A DNA stretch of 64,000 bases from Schizochytrium sp. CCTCC M209059 (taxonomy: Eukaryota > Sar > Bigyra > Thraustochytrida > Thraustochytriidae): assembly GCA_000818945.1 (NCBI GenBank), contig KN805400.1, forward strand, positions 306,845 to 370,844, in the 5' to 3' direction. Of the stretch, positions 49,566-58,873 are shown piece by piece (within the stretch, counting starts at the first letter, position 1; every line of letters starts with the position of its first letter). Under the pieces are notes generated by a model that worked only from the letters and a program-made list of their open reading frames with translations, made no database searches and was not told where the DNA came from. A program made the translations under genes and the position numbers.

Positions 49566-51200
49566 ATGAGCGGGTCCCCCAAGCGTCGCCGGATATCACC
49601 ATCTCAAGAGCAAGGGCGCCCGCGAAATGAAAGCGTCAAAACCCGGGTAACGGCGACCATCGAGGGCTGCGAAGGAGAACTTGAGGCCATCAGAAAAGCT
49701 CGTGGACGACCGGTGCTCACGTCTCAAGAGCGCTTCATGGCTCTACACGCTTATTTTGCGTATCAAAAAGATCAGTTGGCTTCGCAGAAAAAGACAGGCC
49801 GCAAGTGGCCGATTAACGCGATGGCAAATGTGGCCGCAATGCTGGGCATATCCAAGTCCACGCTCGCTCCTCTCATCAAGAGCTGGACTGATTCTCGAAC
49901 CAGTGAGACTGGCGATCGCAGTCTGCAACCAGTCTCGAATCGCGGCAATCGAGAGGCTAAGCCGAGACGTGTTCCAACGACGAAGCAGGTATTCTTCAAG
50001 ATTCGTGACTTCGTGCGCGAAAGGCGGCTGCGGCATGAGGCTGTGTCAGCCAGACACGTCACAGACTACCTGGTAGAGACTGGGGTGCTTTCAATTATCC
50101 ATGACGAAGGCGGTGTGATAGACGCCAAAGACTACAGTGCTGCTCTTCGGGCCACACAGTCCTATCTGGTCGCGATGGGCTTCTGCCGTGGGAAGCGTCC
50201 GGGAAAGGTTTCGTTAAAGGTCGAACATATTGCTCTGCGCGACGATTACATCGTCAGACTCTTACAGAATCGATCCCTTCCGCCTGAGTTGCAGCTAAGG
50301 GAGGTCTATCTTGATGAGTCATACGTGCATCAACACTACCATAGGTTTGATAAAAGTCTATTTGATCCAATGGACGCGGAAGACACAACGACGCGCGTTC
50401 AACACAAAGGACGTAGGTATTGTATTCTGGCTGCCATTCAGAATTCGAGTCCAAAATACCTAGATCGTGAAGCTGGCCTCGTGCCAGGCTCTATTTGGAC
50501 GTTTTGTCCGCAAGCAGCTGACGCGAGCAAAGGAGACTACCACAAGAACTTCAACGGGACGAATTTTGCATTGTGGTGGCGGACGCAGCTCCTGCCTAAC
50601 CTTCATGAGCCGTCCCTGATCATAATGGACAATGCGAGCTACCACAAGACGCTGCCGCCAACCGCACCCGACGTCGCGAAGCTAAAGAAACGGGAGGTTA
50701 TTGCAGCGCTTTATCGTTATCAGATACCGCACGACGCAACGAGCACAGTTGCGCAGCTGAAAGTTCTGCTGAAGAACTGGATCAAGGAGAAGGTGCTGCC
50801 GGAAGTGATCGAGGCAGCAGAGAGGGCAGGGCATCGTGTCCTCTTCACGCCACCTCACTACTCGGATCTTCAGCCCATCGAACTGATTTGGGCTTACGTG
50901 AAAGGAAACATTGCAAGGCAATACACGAAGGACACCACTCTTCAAGATGTGAAGCAGAGACTCGATGCCGAGTTCATCAAACTCGAGCAACCCTCCGGTC
51001 GAGACTTGGTGAAGAGGATTATCGTCTCACGCGATCGTGTCGTAGAGGAGTTTCGTAGTGAATCCTCGATTGAAGATGGTGTTGAAACTGACAGCGATGA
51101 TGGTGATGATGATGATGACCTTTTTGAAGAAGATTACGACGTTGATGAACTCGAAAAGCAGCTCGAAGCTGTCCTAACAATTACAGATGGTCGATCCTAG
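49566..51200 (+). CDS. DDE transposase (Tc1/mariner-IS630 superfamily)
   Basis: 544 aa from the first ATG of the frame; the open frame extends back to 49452 without an ATG. A basic N-terminus precedes a helix-turn-helix region (about 80-108, AMLGISKSTLAPLIKSW). The catalytic domain shows D250 in VYLDESYVH, D355 in LIIMDNASYHK, and E439 in PPHYSDLQPIELIW, the hallmarks of the IS630/Tc1 fold. 83 residues lie between the second Asp and the Glu, instead of the usual 34-39. The extra part includes KLKKREVIAALYRYQIP followed by STVAQLKVLL, which looks like a SAP DNA-binding helix pair. The C-terminus is highly acidic. No stop or frameshift interrupts the gene. Confidence 0.9.
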   Translation: MSGSPKRRRISPSQEQGRPRNESVKTRVTATIEGCEGELEAIRKARGRPVLTSQERFMALHAYFAYQKDQLASQKKTGRKWPINAMANVAAMLGISKSTLAPLIKSWTDSRTSETGDRSLQPVSNRGNREAKPRRVPTTKQVFFKIRDFVRERRLRHEAVSARHVTDYLVETGVLSIIHDEGGVIDAKDYSAALRATQSYLVAMGFCRGKRPGKVSLKVEHIALRDDYIVRLLQNRSLPPELQLREVYLDESYVHQHYHRFDKSLFDPMDAEDTTTRVQHKGRRYCILAAIQNSSPKYLDREAGLVPGSIWTFCPQAADASKGDYHKNFNGTNFALWWRTQLLPNLHEPSLIIMDNASYHKTLPPTAPDVAKLKKREVIAALYRYQIPHDATSTVAQLKVLLKNWIKEKVLPEVIEAAERAGHRVLFTPPHYSDLQPIELIWAYVKGNIARQYTKDTTLQDVKQRLDAEFIKLEQPSGRDLVKRIIVSRDRVVEEFRSESSIEDGVETDSDDGDDDDDLFEEDYDVDELEKQLEAVLTITDGRS

Positions 51201-51336
51201 AGGTTATATAGTAAAAACTCTAATAATGGTTACAATCAACTATTATCCAAATACGAGTTGGGCTCGACAATTAGCACAGAGGCCCGCCAACAACGCCCCT
51301 TCCCCCGGCCCTGTGCAGCTCCCTCCATTGCCTTTA

Positions 51337-51365
51337 TAATTACCGATTTATGGTCTCGTTGACTG
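51337..51365 (-). repeat. Right terminal inverted repeat
   Basis: Ends GGTCTCGTTGACTG and is followed by the TAA duplication. It pairs with the left repeat at 49377-49405. Confidence 0.85.
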
Positions 51366-51533
51366 TAAGTCTAATCCAAGCTGGCTTTTCAATCTAGGAT
51401 AAAAAGAGCGCGGATGCTCGTTGATTTTGCAATGAGCAAGGGCACAAAGGCTAGCTGGCGCGGAAACCAATATGATGACCGGACATCCAAAGGAGTGCCG
51501 CATCTCCGTCTCCGCGGCGCGGAGTGAGCCAAA

Positions 51534-52025
51534 TCAGACAACTTGGGACGCACGCCTTTGGTCATGGTGGGCGCAGCGGTGGCAGGCTGCATATACCCAA
51601 AACGATAGCACTTCTTGAGGAAGCAATGGAGAAACCTTAAGCGTCCGCGGCGGACAGCCTGGCTCGAGCTGTCTGGCTGACTGGAAGCTGTACGTTTTAT
51701 CCTCTACCAGCTCGGTGAAGCATGGTTCTTTCTTCCTGTGGAATAGAGTGTTATCGTCTTGCGCGTTTATCCGGCGAGAGACAAGAGGCCATTCTCTTTC
51801 TCTCCACCTTCCCTCCATTCGACGCAAAACTTGATTTTCCTGATCCCGGTGCCGTACGAGGCTTTTCAGTTGGTCCAATTCGTCCAGTTGAGTCGATCTG
51901 CGACGTCTTTTCTTTCCAACTTGCTTTCCGTTAGTCTCTGTTCTTTCCTCACATGTCAGTCCCTCCTTCCTAGCCCGTTTCCCTCCTTTTCCCCCTACTA
52001 GTACATTTCCCAACCATTCATCCAT
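51534..52025 (-). CDS. Possible small basic protein, unrecognised
   Basis: 163 aa from an ATG at 52025. The first third is very basic (GKKRRRRSTQ), followed by a short helix with heptad-like leucines (LDELDQLKSLVRHRDQENQVL), then no recognisable pattern. A DNA-binding leucine-zipper-like peptide is conceivable, but length, composition and isolation are equally compatible with a chance open frame. Confidence 0.25.
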   Translation of the reverse strand: MDEWLGNVLVGGKGGKRARKEGLTCEERTETNGKQVGKKRRRRSTQLDELDQLKSLVRHRDQENQVLRRMEGRWREREWPLVSRRINAQDDNTLFHRKKEPCFTELVEDKTYSFQSARQLEPGCPPRTLKVSPLLPQEVLSFWVYAACHRCAHHDQRRASQVV

Positions 52026-52627
52026 TTATCCAAAGCCGCTGCGCGGACGCGCCCACCACCCAACCACACAGTATGGAGTCTGTGAGCTTTTCGTATCCTA
52101 TTGCCAATTAACCTATAGCTTTCGTCGGAAGCCTCGTGCTAGCCGCAATCACTTCCGCCTGCGCGCTCCGCGGGCAGCGCGGGCTGCAGCCGTCCATGGC
52201 AGCCTCGTCTCTATCATCGCCCGTGGCCAATGTCGCAGCGGCACGTCAGCGTCGGCAGCCTGTCTTCAAGTTACTTTCTATACTTCTACCGGTACGTAGC
52301 ACTACCACCTTGACATTGCGTTTTTCTCTCCGCACCCCACCGACATCCTTTTTGGCGTCAACGCGGGACGTCAACGCAGCGTCGCGTCTATTCCGGTGCC
52401 GTGCCTCCACTCTTCATTCTCGAGTCAAGTCCATTTCGGTCCGTTGCTGCGCCATGTCCTCGCGCCGGCCCGCCGGCCCGGTCTCTCGTGTGGCCGGCCT
52501 CATCGGCGAAAGGAAAGCGTCGGCCTTCCGATTGGTGTCTTGTCTCGTCATTCTTCTCCCCCAAGCAGACAGGTTTTCGTTGGACAGGTGTGGGGAGACG
52601 CGCCGCTTTCTGCCATACGAGTAGACG

Positions 52628-52628
<1 letters not shown>

Positions 52629-52683
<55 letters not shown>
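52629..52683. repeat. C55 homopolymer
   Basis: 55 consecutive C, uninterrupted, about 920 bp before the Atg22-like copy C start codon. The complementary strand is a G55 run able to form stacked G-quadruplexes. Confidence 0.9.
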
Positions 52684-53604
52684 TGACGGTCCGCGCTGGG
52701 TCCGGGAGTGGTTACTGCTCGTTCATACCGGTCCCAAGCTGCAGCCGCCACCGCAATGACCCGAAAGCACCCGCAAGTCGCGGCCCTAACTTCAAGCTGA
52801 CCCGCAGCGGAGGCCGCAACGGATCAATTGCGAATCGAGGTACGCGGCGCGCGAGGATGGGGCCGCCTCGCCAGCTAGCTCCGCGGAGTCTGCGCGGCCT
52901 TGCGGGCGCTGCCTTGCGTGCGCTGCGCGACTGGACAGACTGGCCGGCCGCGCCCTTCCTTGCCGCGAGGAAGATCGGAGCCGGCCTGCAGTCGCGGGCC
53001 GATCGATCCTGCCTGGCTGGCTGCCTGCCTGGCTGGTTCACCTGCTGGCTCTGCGGCCAGCCAGCCAGCCAGCCAGCTGTCTTCGAGCAATCCGCCACGA
53101 ACCTGGCACCTGCAAATTGCAAATTGCAAATCGCCAACCCCAAAACCTCTCCACGACCATCCAAAGCCACCGGTTCAGCCGCGCCAGCGCGTGCAGCCAG
53201 GCAGCTGTGCCAATCAGTCTGCTTTCTGGGCAGCCAGCACCGGCGAGCCCGCGCGCGACGTCGAGGGCGGGAGTCTTTCTTTCCCCACTCTAGCGAGCTG
53301 GCTTGAAACAGACAAGCACACACACACACAGAGACACAGACCGGCAGACTCGATAGGGCGGGCACGCGCAGGCCCGGCCGGCAAGCAAGGAGGAGCGAAG
53401 CGGAAAGCGAGAAGAGCGGACCCGGAGCGCGTGCACCGTGCTGCAAGCGCGCCGCGCGTGCAGAAACGGAAGCCCCGCAATCGGAGCCCGAAACCCGTTG
53501 TGACCGCCTCGCACACCGCGCAGCGGCCGCAGGCACCAGGCACTGGACGGAAGGCTGCACGAGGGCGACGCGAGTGTGTGGGCGGGAAAAGCGGCAGCGG
53601 CAGC

Positions 53605-55320
53605 ATGCTGGGCGACGGCAAAGACCCATTCACGCCCGAGCTGACGGACGAAAGGAGCACGGAGTCGCGGAGCGAGGCAAGCATGTCCGGCAGCGACGGA
53701 ACGCAGTCCCTGGGCGTCTCGTTCGCGCAGGAACAGACGTCGGAAAACGGCGGCGGCTGCTTGACGCGATGGCGACCGTGGTCACGATTCGCAGACGAGG
53801 CCAGGGGCTTCGTGTACCTATACGCTGCGCGCGGAGGACCTAGTGTGTATGCAGCCCTCTTCGCCAATGTTGCCTTGAACGAGTTTGCCTACTCGGTGGC
53901 GGACTGCGACGGAACCGTGTTGAATGGGAGCATGCAAGCAAGTTCTGTAGTCTCCTCCATTGGCGTTGTGGCCGGCATCCTCACGGCCGTGCTCAGTCCC
54001 ATTGTCGGCACCATCTCCGACCTGACGCCGCGCCGCAAAGGCATCATGGGCGCAAGCTATATCGTGCTCATCATCAGCATTATCGTGCAGGTCGTTCTTT
54101 TCATTTCCAAGGATTCCGACAAGGTCGACCCGGACGATTCGGACAGCATGCTCCCGCGCCCTGTGGCACAGTCGAGCACCGCGCTCGTTGTCCTTTGTGC
54201 CGCCATCGTCATCAAGACGCTTTCTTACGAGTCTGCGGCGCTTCTGACCTCCACGTTCGCGCCCGAGCTTGCCACCGACGACAAGGAGGTCGCGCGCTAC
54301 GTCGGCTACGCATACCTACTCATGAACTGGTCGCAGCTCTTTTGCGCAATCGTGATCATTGCCGTGGCCATGGGCGCCGGTTTTGACTCCTTTCAGCAGG
54401 CAGTCATGGGCGGAGTCTTCGTCCTGATCTACTGCATCATCTACTTTGTGCCGGGCTATCGTCTCATGGAGGCACGCACGCGGATTGACCCGACCTTTAA
54501 GCGCTCCTGCTGCGGTCTCTTGCACCTTGGAGAGACCTTGCTCGAGGCTCTTGTTAGCTACCCAGACCTCATCAAGTTCTTCGTTTCCTGGTCGTTCGCA
54601 AACGCTGCTTCCACGGCTGTCTCCGTCCTGGCGACCTCGTACCTTCAGAACTACCTTGGCTATGATGGCACCATCACATCGGCTCTGCTCGCCCTCGCGC
54701 TTCTTTTCTCCGTTCCGGGCTCCCTTATCGTCCCGCGTCTCTCGCGTTCTTATTCGCTCAAGACCATTTACGTGCTGGTCAACGCGTTCTACGGCCTGAC
54801 CTTTACGCTCGCGCCCGTTATTCTTCTTTCAGACGAGGTCTTGGTCAACGATGCGAACGCCACAACAGTCACGACCAACTACGGTTTCTGCGACGACTTT
54901 GCTGTCGAAGCTTCAAACGAAACACAGTTCGAGGCCCGGGGCTATGTGTTCTACCTTGTCATCTGCTTTTGCATCATTTGGGGTGTTCTCCTCGGAGGCA
55001 TTTATACTGCAAGTACCAGTCTTTTCAGTGCCTTGGTCCCTGGAGGCAAGGAGGCTACTTATTTCTCCCTCAAGGTCACGCTCGCCAATGTTCTCACGTG
55101 GCTGCCTTCGCTCGCGTACACGGCCATCAACGAGGCTGGCGCGACGCGCTGGGCAATCATTTCTCTCGGTCCTATTTTCCTTGTGGCTGCCGGGATCGCG
55201 GTCTTTATTAACCTCGAAAAAGCCAAGATGGACATCGAATCAACCTTGCATCGTCGCCAGGGCAAGGTCTGGGCGGGGCACAAGAGTGATGAGAAAGAGA
55301 TGACTGCTACTTCCTGCTAA
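53605..55320 (+). CDS. Atg22-like MFS transporter, copy C
   Basis: 571 aa from the ATG at 53605. A polar Ser/Glu-rich N-terminus of about 65 residues precedes about 12 hydrophobic helices. Signatures shared with copy B: ARGFVYLYAARG, SSIGVVAGILTAVLSPIVGTISDLTPRRK, the SKDSDKVDPDDSD loop, FDSFQQAVMGG, PGYRLMEARTRIDPTFKRSCCGL, and ALVPGGKEATYFSLK. A lumenal loop has NDANATTVTTNYGFC and a second N-glycosylation-like site (SNETQ). The last bases of the gene, including the stop codon, are tandemly duplicated downstream. Function as an organelle amino-acid exporter is inferred from yeast Atg22. Confidence 0.75.
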   Translation: MLGDGKDPFTPELTDERSTESRSEASMSGSDGTQSLGVSFAQEQTSENGGGCLTRWRPWSRFADEARGFVYLYAARGGPSVYAALFANVALNEFAYSVADCDGTVLNGSMQASSVVSSIGVVAGILTAVLSPIVGTISDLTPRRKGIMGASYIVLIISIIVQVVLFISKDSDKVDPDDSDSMLPRPVAQSSTALVVLCAAIVIKTLSYESAALLTSTFAPELATDDKEVARYVGYAYLLMNWSQLFCAIVIIAVAMGAGFDSFQQAVMGGVFVLIYCIIYFVPGYRLMEARTRIDPTFKRSCCGLLHLGETLLEALVSYPDLIKFFVSWSFANAASTAVSVLATSYLQNYLGYDGTITSALLALALLFSVPGSLIVPRLSRSYSLKTIYVLVNAFYGLTFTLAPVILLSDEVLVNDANATTVTTNYGFCDDFAVEASNETQFEARGYVFYLVICFCIIWGVLLGGIYTASTSLFSALVPGGKEATYFSLKVTLANVLTWLPSLAYTAINEAGATRWAIISLGPIFLVAAGIAVFINLEKAKMDIESTLHRRQGKVWAGHKSDEKEMTATSC

Positions 55321-55396
55321 AAAGTGCTATCGTAGTCTGGGCGGGGCACAAGAGTGATTCGAACGAGATGACTGCTACTTCCTGCTGCTATTGTAG
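55267..55396. repeat. 68-bp tandem duplication spanning the stop codon
   Basis: The segment starting GTCTGGGCGGGGCACAAGAG at 55267 recurs at 55335 with a few changes. The first copy holds the end of Atg22-like copy C and its TAA; the second is now 3' UTR and still spells most of the same C-terminal codons. Confidence 0.85.
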
Positions 55397-55431
55397 ACTA
55401 ATCGAAATGCAAGCTTCTTTTCATCCGAACC

Positions 55432-55986
55432 TCATCGCATCGCATCGCATCGCATCGCATCGCATCGCATCGCATCGCATCGCATCGCATCGCATCGCAT
55501 CGCATCGCATCGCATCGCATCGCATCGCATCGCATCGCATCGCATCGCATCGCATCGCATCGCATCGCATCGCATCGCATCGCATCGCATCGCATCGCAT
55601 CGCATCGCATCGCATCGCATCGCATCGCATCGCATCGCATCGCATCGCATCGCATCGCATCGCATCGCATCGCATCGCATCGCATCGCATCGCATCGCAT
55701 CGCATCGCATCGCATCGCATCGCATCGCATCGCATCGCATCGCATCGCATCGCATCGCATCGCATCGCATCGCATCGCATCGCATCGCATCGCATCGCAT
55801 CGCATCGCATCGCATCGCATCGCATCGCATCGCATCGCATCGCATCGCATCGCATCGCATCGCATCGCATCGCATCGCATCGCATCGCATCGCATCGCAT
55901 CGCATCGCATCGCATCGCATCGCATCGCATCGCATCGCATCGCATCGCATCGCATCGCATCGCATCGCATCGCATCGCATCGCATC
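55432..55986. repeat. Perfect CGCAT pentanucleotide satellite, about 111 units
   Basis: About 555 bp of CGCAT without a visible error. Because five is not a multiple of three and no phase contains a stop, all six frames stay open and spell HRIAS or MRCDA periodicities; these are not genes. It lies about 110 bp after the Atg22-like copy C stop and is followed by CATC-type tetramers. Confidence 0.95.
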
Positions 55987-56153
55987 CATCAATCCATCGA
56001 TCCATCGACCCTCCTGCGACCGGATGCCTTCACGAACCAGCAAACAAACGCAGGCCTGGATGGAAATGGCAGCGATGGTTGGTCCAATGGACGGATCGAA
56101 GGAAACGAATGAATGCCACAGAGGACGCGAAGGATAGGGAAGCCTAGCGCGAA

Positions 56154-56196
56154 AGGCAAGGCAAGGCAAGGCAAGGCAAGGCAAGGCAAGGCAAGG
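56154..56196. repeat. GGCAA pentanucleotide repeat
   Basis: About eight perfect GGCAA units, some 300 bp before the first unknown membrane gene. Confidence 0.9.
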
Positions 56197-56493
56197 GACC
56201 TCTTCGACTTGCCCCTTCGCGCGCGCGGGACACAGATCTTTCTGAAGTAAAGTCTTGTAATATACGCTTATCCCAGGAGTCCTTAAAATTGAAGCAGGAT
56301 ATAATAACGGATGCAGGGACATAGATCCGCCCTCATGAGCCACCGTTGAAAGAGATCGTGACGTGGACCATGGCAAGACAGCAAACGCGAAGCTTCGCAA
56401 GTCACGCGCGCTTGTTTGACGAAGGAGCGACACACGAGAGCGCGAGCGCGAGCGAGAGCGAGGAGGGAGAGAGGTGAAGAGCTTCCGGGAAAG

Positions 56494-57297
56494 ATGGCCA
56501 AGGTGCTCGGCGCCGCGGTGGCACTCGGCGCGGCGGCGGCATACGTGACCCCGCTGGTGCTTTGGCTGGGCCTGGAAAAGGAACCCAGCGAGGTGCAGAG
56601 CTTGATGGCGCCGTGGAGCAAAGACAGCCTCCTTGGCAGCGTTGATTCGTGGGGCGTTCTCACGGGAGGTACACTGCTTCTCTACAACTTCTCCTACCTG
56701 CTGACGCTCCATGCCAAAATGCCTACAACGCAGATGCGAGTGACGGGCCTTATGCGCATTCTCGCGGGCATTGCACTCCTCTATTCGCACTTTGAGCTCA
56801 AGGCGCCGAACATGAACTTGATTTTTGCAGGCAACGACATCATCACGGGACTTTTCACTGTGCTGGTTCCCACGTCAGCCCTGTCGCTCATCCCCAACAC
56901 GCTAATCACCGCGGGTGTGGGTGCTGCCTTATTCTTTCCCGAGCTGCGCGCACAAATTGGTCCCATTTTTGCAAAGGTCGCTGCGGCGATTCCTGTCGCC
57001 AAAGTGGATCCCATCGTTCCCGATCAGATGACGCTCTTCGTCCTGGGAAGCTTTCTCATGGCGGCTTACGCCACTCTGCCCCTTGTTGGTGCGCTCACCA
57101 TGAACACTCGCTGCTTGCGCGCCACGGGTAAAACCGCTGCTTACACGGTCTTTCTCTTTGCCGTTGCGTACGCCAGAAGTCTCATCAGCCCAGAAGTTGC
57201 AGTGGCCTACGGCAGCGCGCACGCCATCGCAGCTGCGCTTCTTTTGACCTTCGTGCCTAAGGAGGCTGTGCCCACCAAGAAACAAAAGACGATTTGA
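56494..57297 (+). CDS. Unknown multi-pass membrane protein, tandem paralog 1
   Basis: 267 aa from the first ATG of the frame (MAKVLGAAVALG). I do not recognise the family. About seven hydrophobic segments are visible (about 3-25, 52-71, 82-103, 110-150 as a pair, 183-206, 217-236, 241-259). Stretches conserved with the downstream paralog are probably functional: YVTPLVLWLGL, MPTTQMRVTGLMRIL, LYSHFELKAPNMN, AKVDPIVPDQ and TLPLVGALTMNTRCLRATG. No signal peptide separate from the first helix, no glycosylation-rich loop and no catalytic motif are seen. A Lys-rich tail (KKQKTI) could keep it in the ER. It is tandem with the gene at 58046 in the same orientation. Confidence 0.8.
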   Translation: MAKVLGAAVALGAAAAYVTPLVLWLGLEKEPSEVQSLMAPWSKDSLLGSVDSWGVLTGGTLLLYNFSYLLTLHAKMPTTQMRVTGLMRILAGIALLYSHFELKAPNMNLIFAGNDIITGLFTVLVPTSALSLIPNTLITAGVGAALFFPELRAQIGPIFAKVAAAIPVAKVDPIVPDQMTLFVLGSFLMAAYATLPLVGALTMNTRCLRATGKTAAYTVFLFAVAYARSLISPEVAVAYGSAHAIAAALLLTFVPKEAVPTKKQKTI

Positions 57298-57329
57298 TTG
57301 GAATCATTACTGACAAAAGAAAAATTGAT

Positions 57330-57439
57330 ATGATTTGATTCGATTCAATTCAATTTGATTTGATGTGATCTGATGTGATCTGATGTGATCTGATGTGATC
57401 TGATTCGATCTGATTCGATCTGATGTGATCTGATTCGAT
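57330..57439. repeat. TGATNT/TGATC pentamer and decamer repeat
   Basis: Degenerate pentamers (TGATT, CGATT, CAATT) that merge into a 10-bp unit TGATGTGATC in several copies. It begins about 30 bp after the paralog 1 stop. Confidence 0.85.
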
Positions 57440-57590
57440 GAATGAGCTCTCTATTCACCAAGTGGTGCTCTTCGTCATCAGCGACATCAAGAGACTGATG
57501 ACATCTTCCGTGCCACTGTGCAAGTGCGAACATACTTGTTGCCTTTCGAGATACAGAAGTCGAGCCTGGTCGAGTCGCACATCCCAAGCC

Positions 57591-57650
<60 letters not shown>

Positions 57651-57651
57651 G
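57591..57651. repeat. GACA tetranucleotide repeat
   Basis: About fifteen perfect GACA units between the two membrane-protein paralogs. Confidence 0.95.
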
Positions 57652-58045
57652 TTGGCCTGTTGAATGCCAGCCAACCCTTCTTGGATGCACAATACGTCCT
57701 TTGAGCGACCGCAAAAGGCATAAACGAACCTCCTGCAACGAGCGTTACGAGGTCCCGTGGGTGTGCATGTTGAGTCACTCACCGTTAGATCTTTCGTTTT
57801 CTTTTTGGATGGTTCTTTTCGATTCGTTCTTTTCGATTCGTCAAGCATCCATCCAACCTGGAAAACGATCGGTGCTTGGCAGGCAGACAGACCATCAGGA
57901 AACGCGCTCGCGAGCATCAGACGCCGCGTTGAGGAAAACAAGCTGAGCTCCTACTCGTGCGCGCACAGCCAATAGGAAAGCCGACGTCAAGGCGACAGGC
58001 AGGCAGGGCAGGCAGGGTAGGCAGGCAGGCAAGAGCTGCAACGAA

Positions 58046-58873
58046 ATGGCGACCAAGCCGCTCGGAGCCATCGTGGCGCTCGGCGTTGCGTCCGCGTACG
58101 CTGCACCGCTCGTGCTGTGGCTCGGTATGAAGAAGGATGTCACCGAGGTGCAAGAGCTCATGACCCCGTGGACTGCGCTCGAGGGCTTCAAGAAGGGAAA
58201 TCTTCTCGGCGATTTGAACTCGTGGGCCACCCTCGTTGGAGGCTGCCTCCTCCTCTACAACTTTCTTTACGTGATGACGCTTCATTCGAACCTGCCCACA
58301 ACGCAGATGCGCGTCACTGGACTCATGCGCATTCTCATTGGCGCAGCGCTTCTCTACTCGCATTATGTGCTCAAGGCCCCGAACATGAACATTCTCGTGG
58401 CGGCAAACGATATTTCCACGGGCCTCCTCAGCATCATTTTCCCCTCGTCGATCATGTCGCTCATCCCGAACGCGTTCCTTACCGCTGGCCTTGGTGCGGG
58501 TATCCTTCTCCCGGACCTGCGTGCCGAGCTCACAAGGCTCTTTGCCAAGCTCGCCACAACACTCCCCTTCGAAGGCGTCGATCCCATTGTTCCGGATTTT
58601 CCAACTCTGTTCGTCCTTGGCGTCTTTGTCATGGCCATCTACGCCACGCTACCTCTTGTCGGTGCTCTCACAATGAACACGCCGTGTCTGCGCGCTACGG
58701 GTAACGCGGCCGCCTACGCTGTTCTTATTTTTTTCGCTGCAGGTGCGCACAAGCTTATTGACCAAGAGGTCGCGATGGTTTATGCAGGCGCTCACGCCGT
58801 TACGGCCGTGCTTCTGCTCCTCTTTGTGCCCGAAGAGGCGCCGCTCATTACGGAAAAGGAAAAGACAAACTGA
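58046..58873 (+). CDS. Unknown multi-pass membrane protein, tandem paralog 2
   Basis: 275 aa from the ATG at 58046. It is homologous to the gene at 56494 over its full length: YAAPLVLWLGM, LPTTQMRVTGLMRIL, LYSHYVLKAPNMN, EGVDPIVPDFPTLF, and TLPLVGALTMNTPCLRATG. The helix pattern is the same (about seven segments). It has about eight extra residues after the first helix (TALEGFKKGN). The C-terminus is acidic-basic (EEAPLITEKEKTN) and lacks the Lys-rich end of paralog 1. A GGCA repeat (58001-58032) lies just before its start. The family is unknown to me; the direct tandem arrangement points to local duplication. Confidence 0.8.
   Translation: MATKPLGAIVALGVASAYAAPLVLWLGMKKDVTEVQELMTPWTALEGFKKGNLLGDLNSWATLVGGCLLLYNFLYVMTLHSNLPTTQMRVTGLMRILIGAALLYSHYVLKAPNMNILVAANDISTGLLSIIFPSSIMSLIPNAFLTAGLGAGILLPDLRAELTRLFAKLATTLPFEGVDPIVPDFPTLFVLGVFVMAIYATLPLVGALTMNTPCLRATGNAAAYAVLIFFAAGAHKLIDQEVAMVYAGAHAVTAVLLLLFVPEEAPLITEKEKTN

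Larger units (their letters stand above)
49377..51365 (+). mobile_element. Complete Tc1/mariner-IS630-type DNA transposon
   Basis: A 1989-bp unit bounded by 29-bp terminal inverted repeats that differ at one position, flanked on both sides by the trinucleotide TAA (49374-49376 and 51366-51368), a likely target-site duplication. Inside is a single long transposase gene with an intact DDE-type triad. The near-identical ends and undamaged gene indicate recent insertion. The element sits between the divergent Atg22-like copies B and C. Confidence 0.85.
51369..53604. other. Intergenic region upstream of Atg22-like copy C
   Basis: About 2.2 kb after the transposon. Apart from the doubtful minus-strand frame at 51534-52025 it contains the C55 run, GGCT/CAGC tetranucleotide patches (about 53010-53075) and a short CA repeat (about 53315-53330). 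The last 900 bp are GC-rich and open in the copy C frame without a convincing protein pattern; probably 5' UTR and promoter. Confidence 0.4.

Noticed and set aside
52900..53604. In-frame extension of Atg22-like copy C upstream of 53605
   Set aside because: The added sequence lacks an early convincing ATG context, is biased in composition by GGCT-type repeats, and has no counterpart in copy B.
55368..56790. Long open frames on both strands through the CGCAT array
   Set aside because: They are a consequence of a stop-free five-base repeat; the unique sequence on either side has no coding character in those frames.
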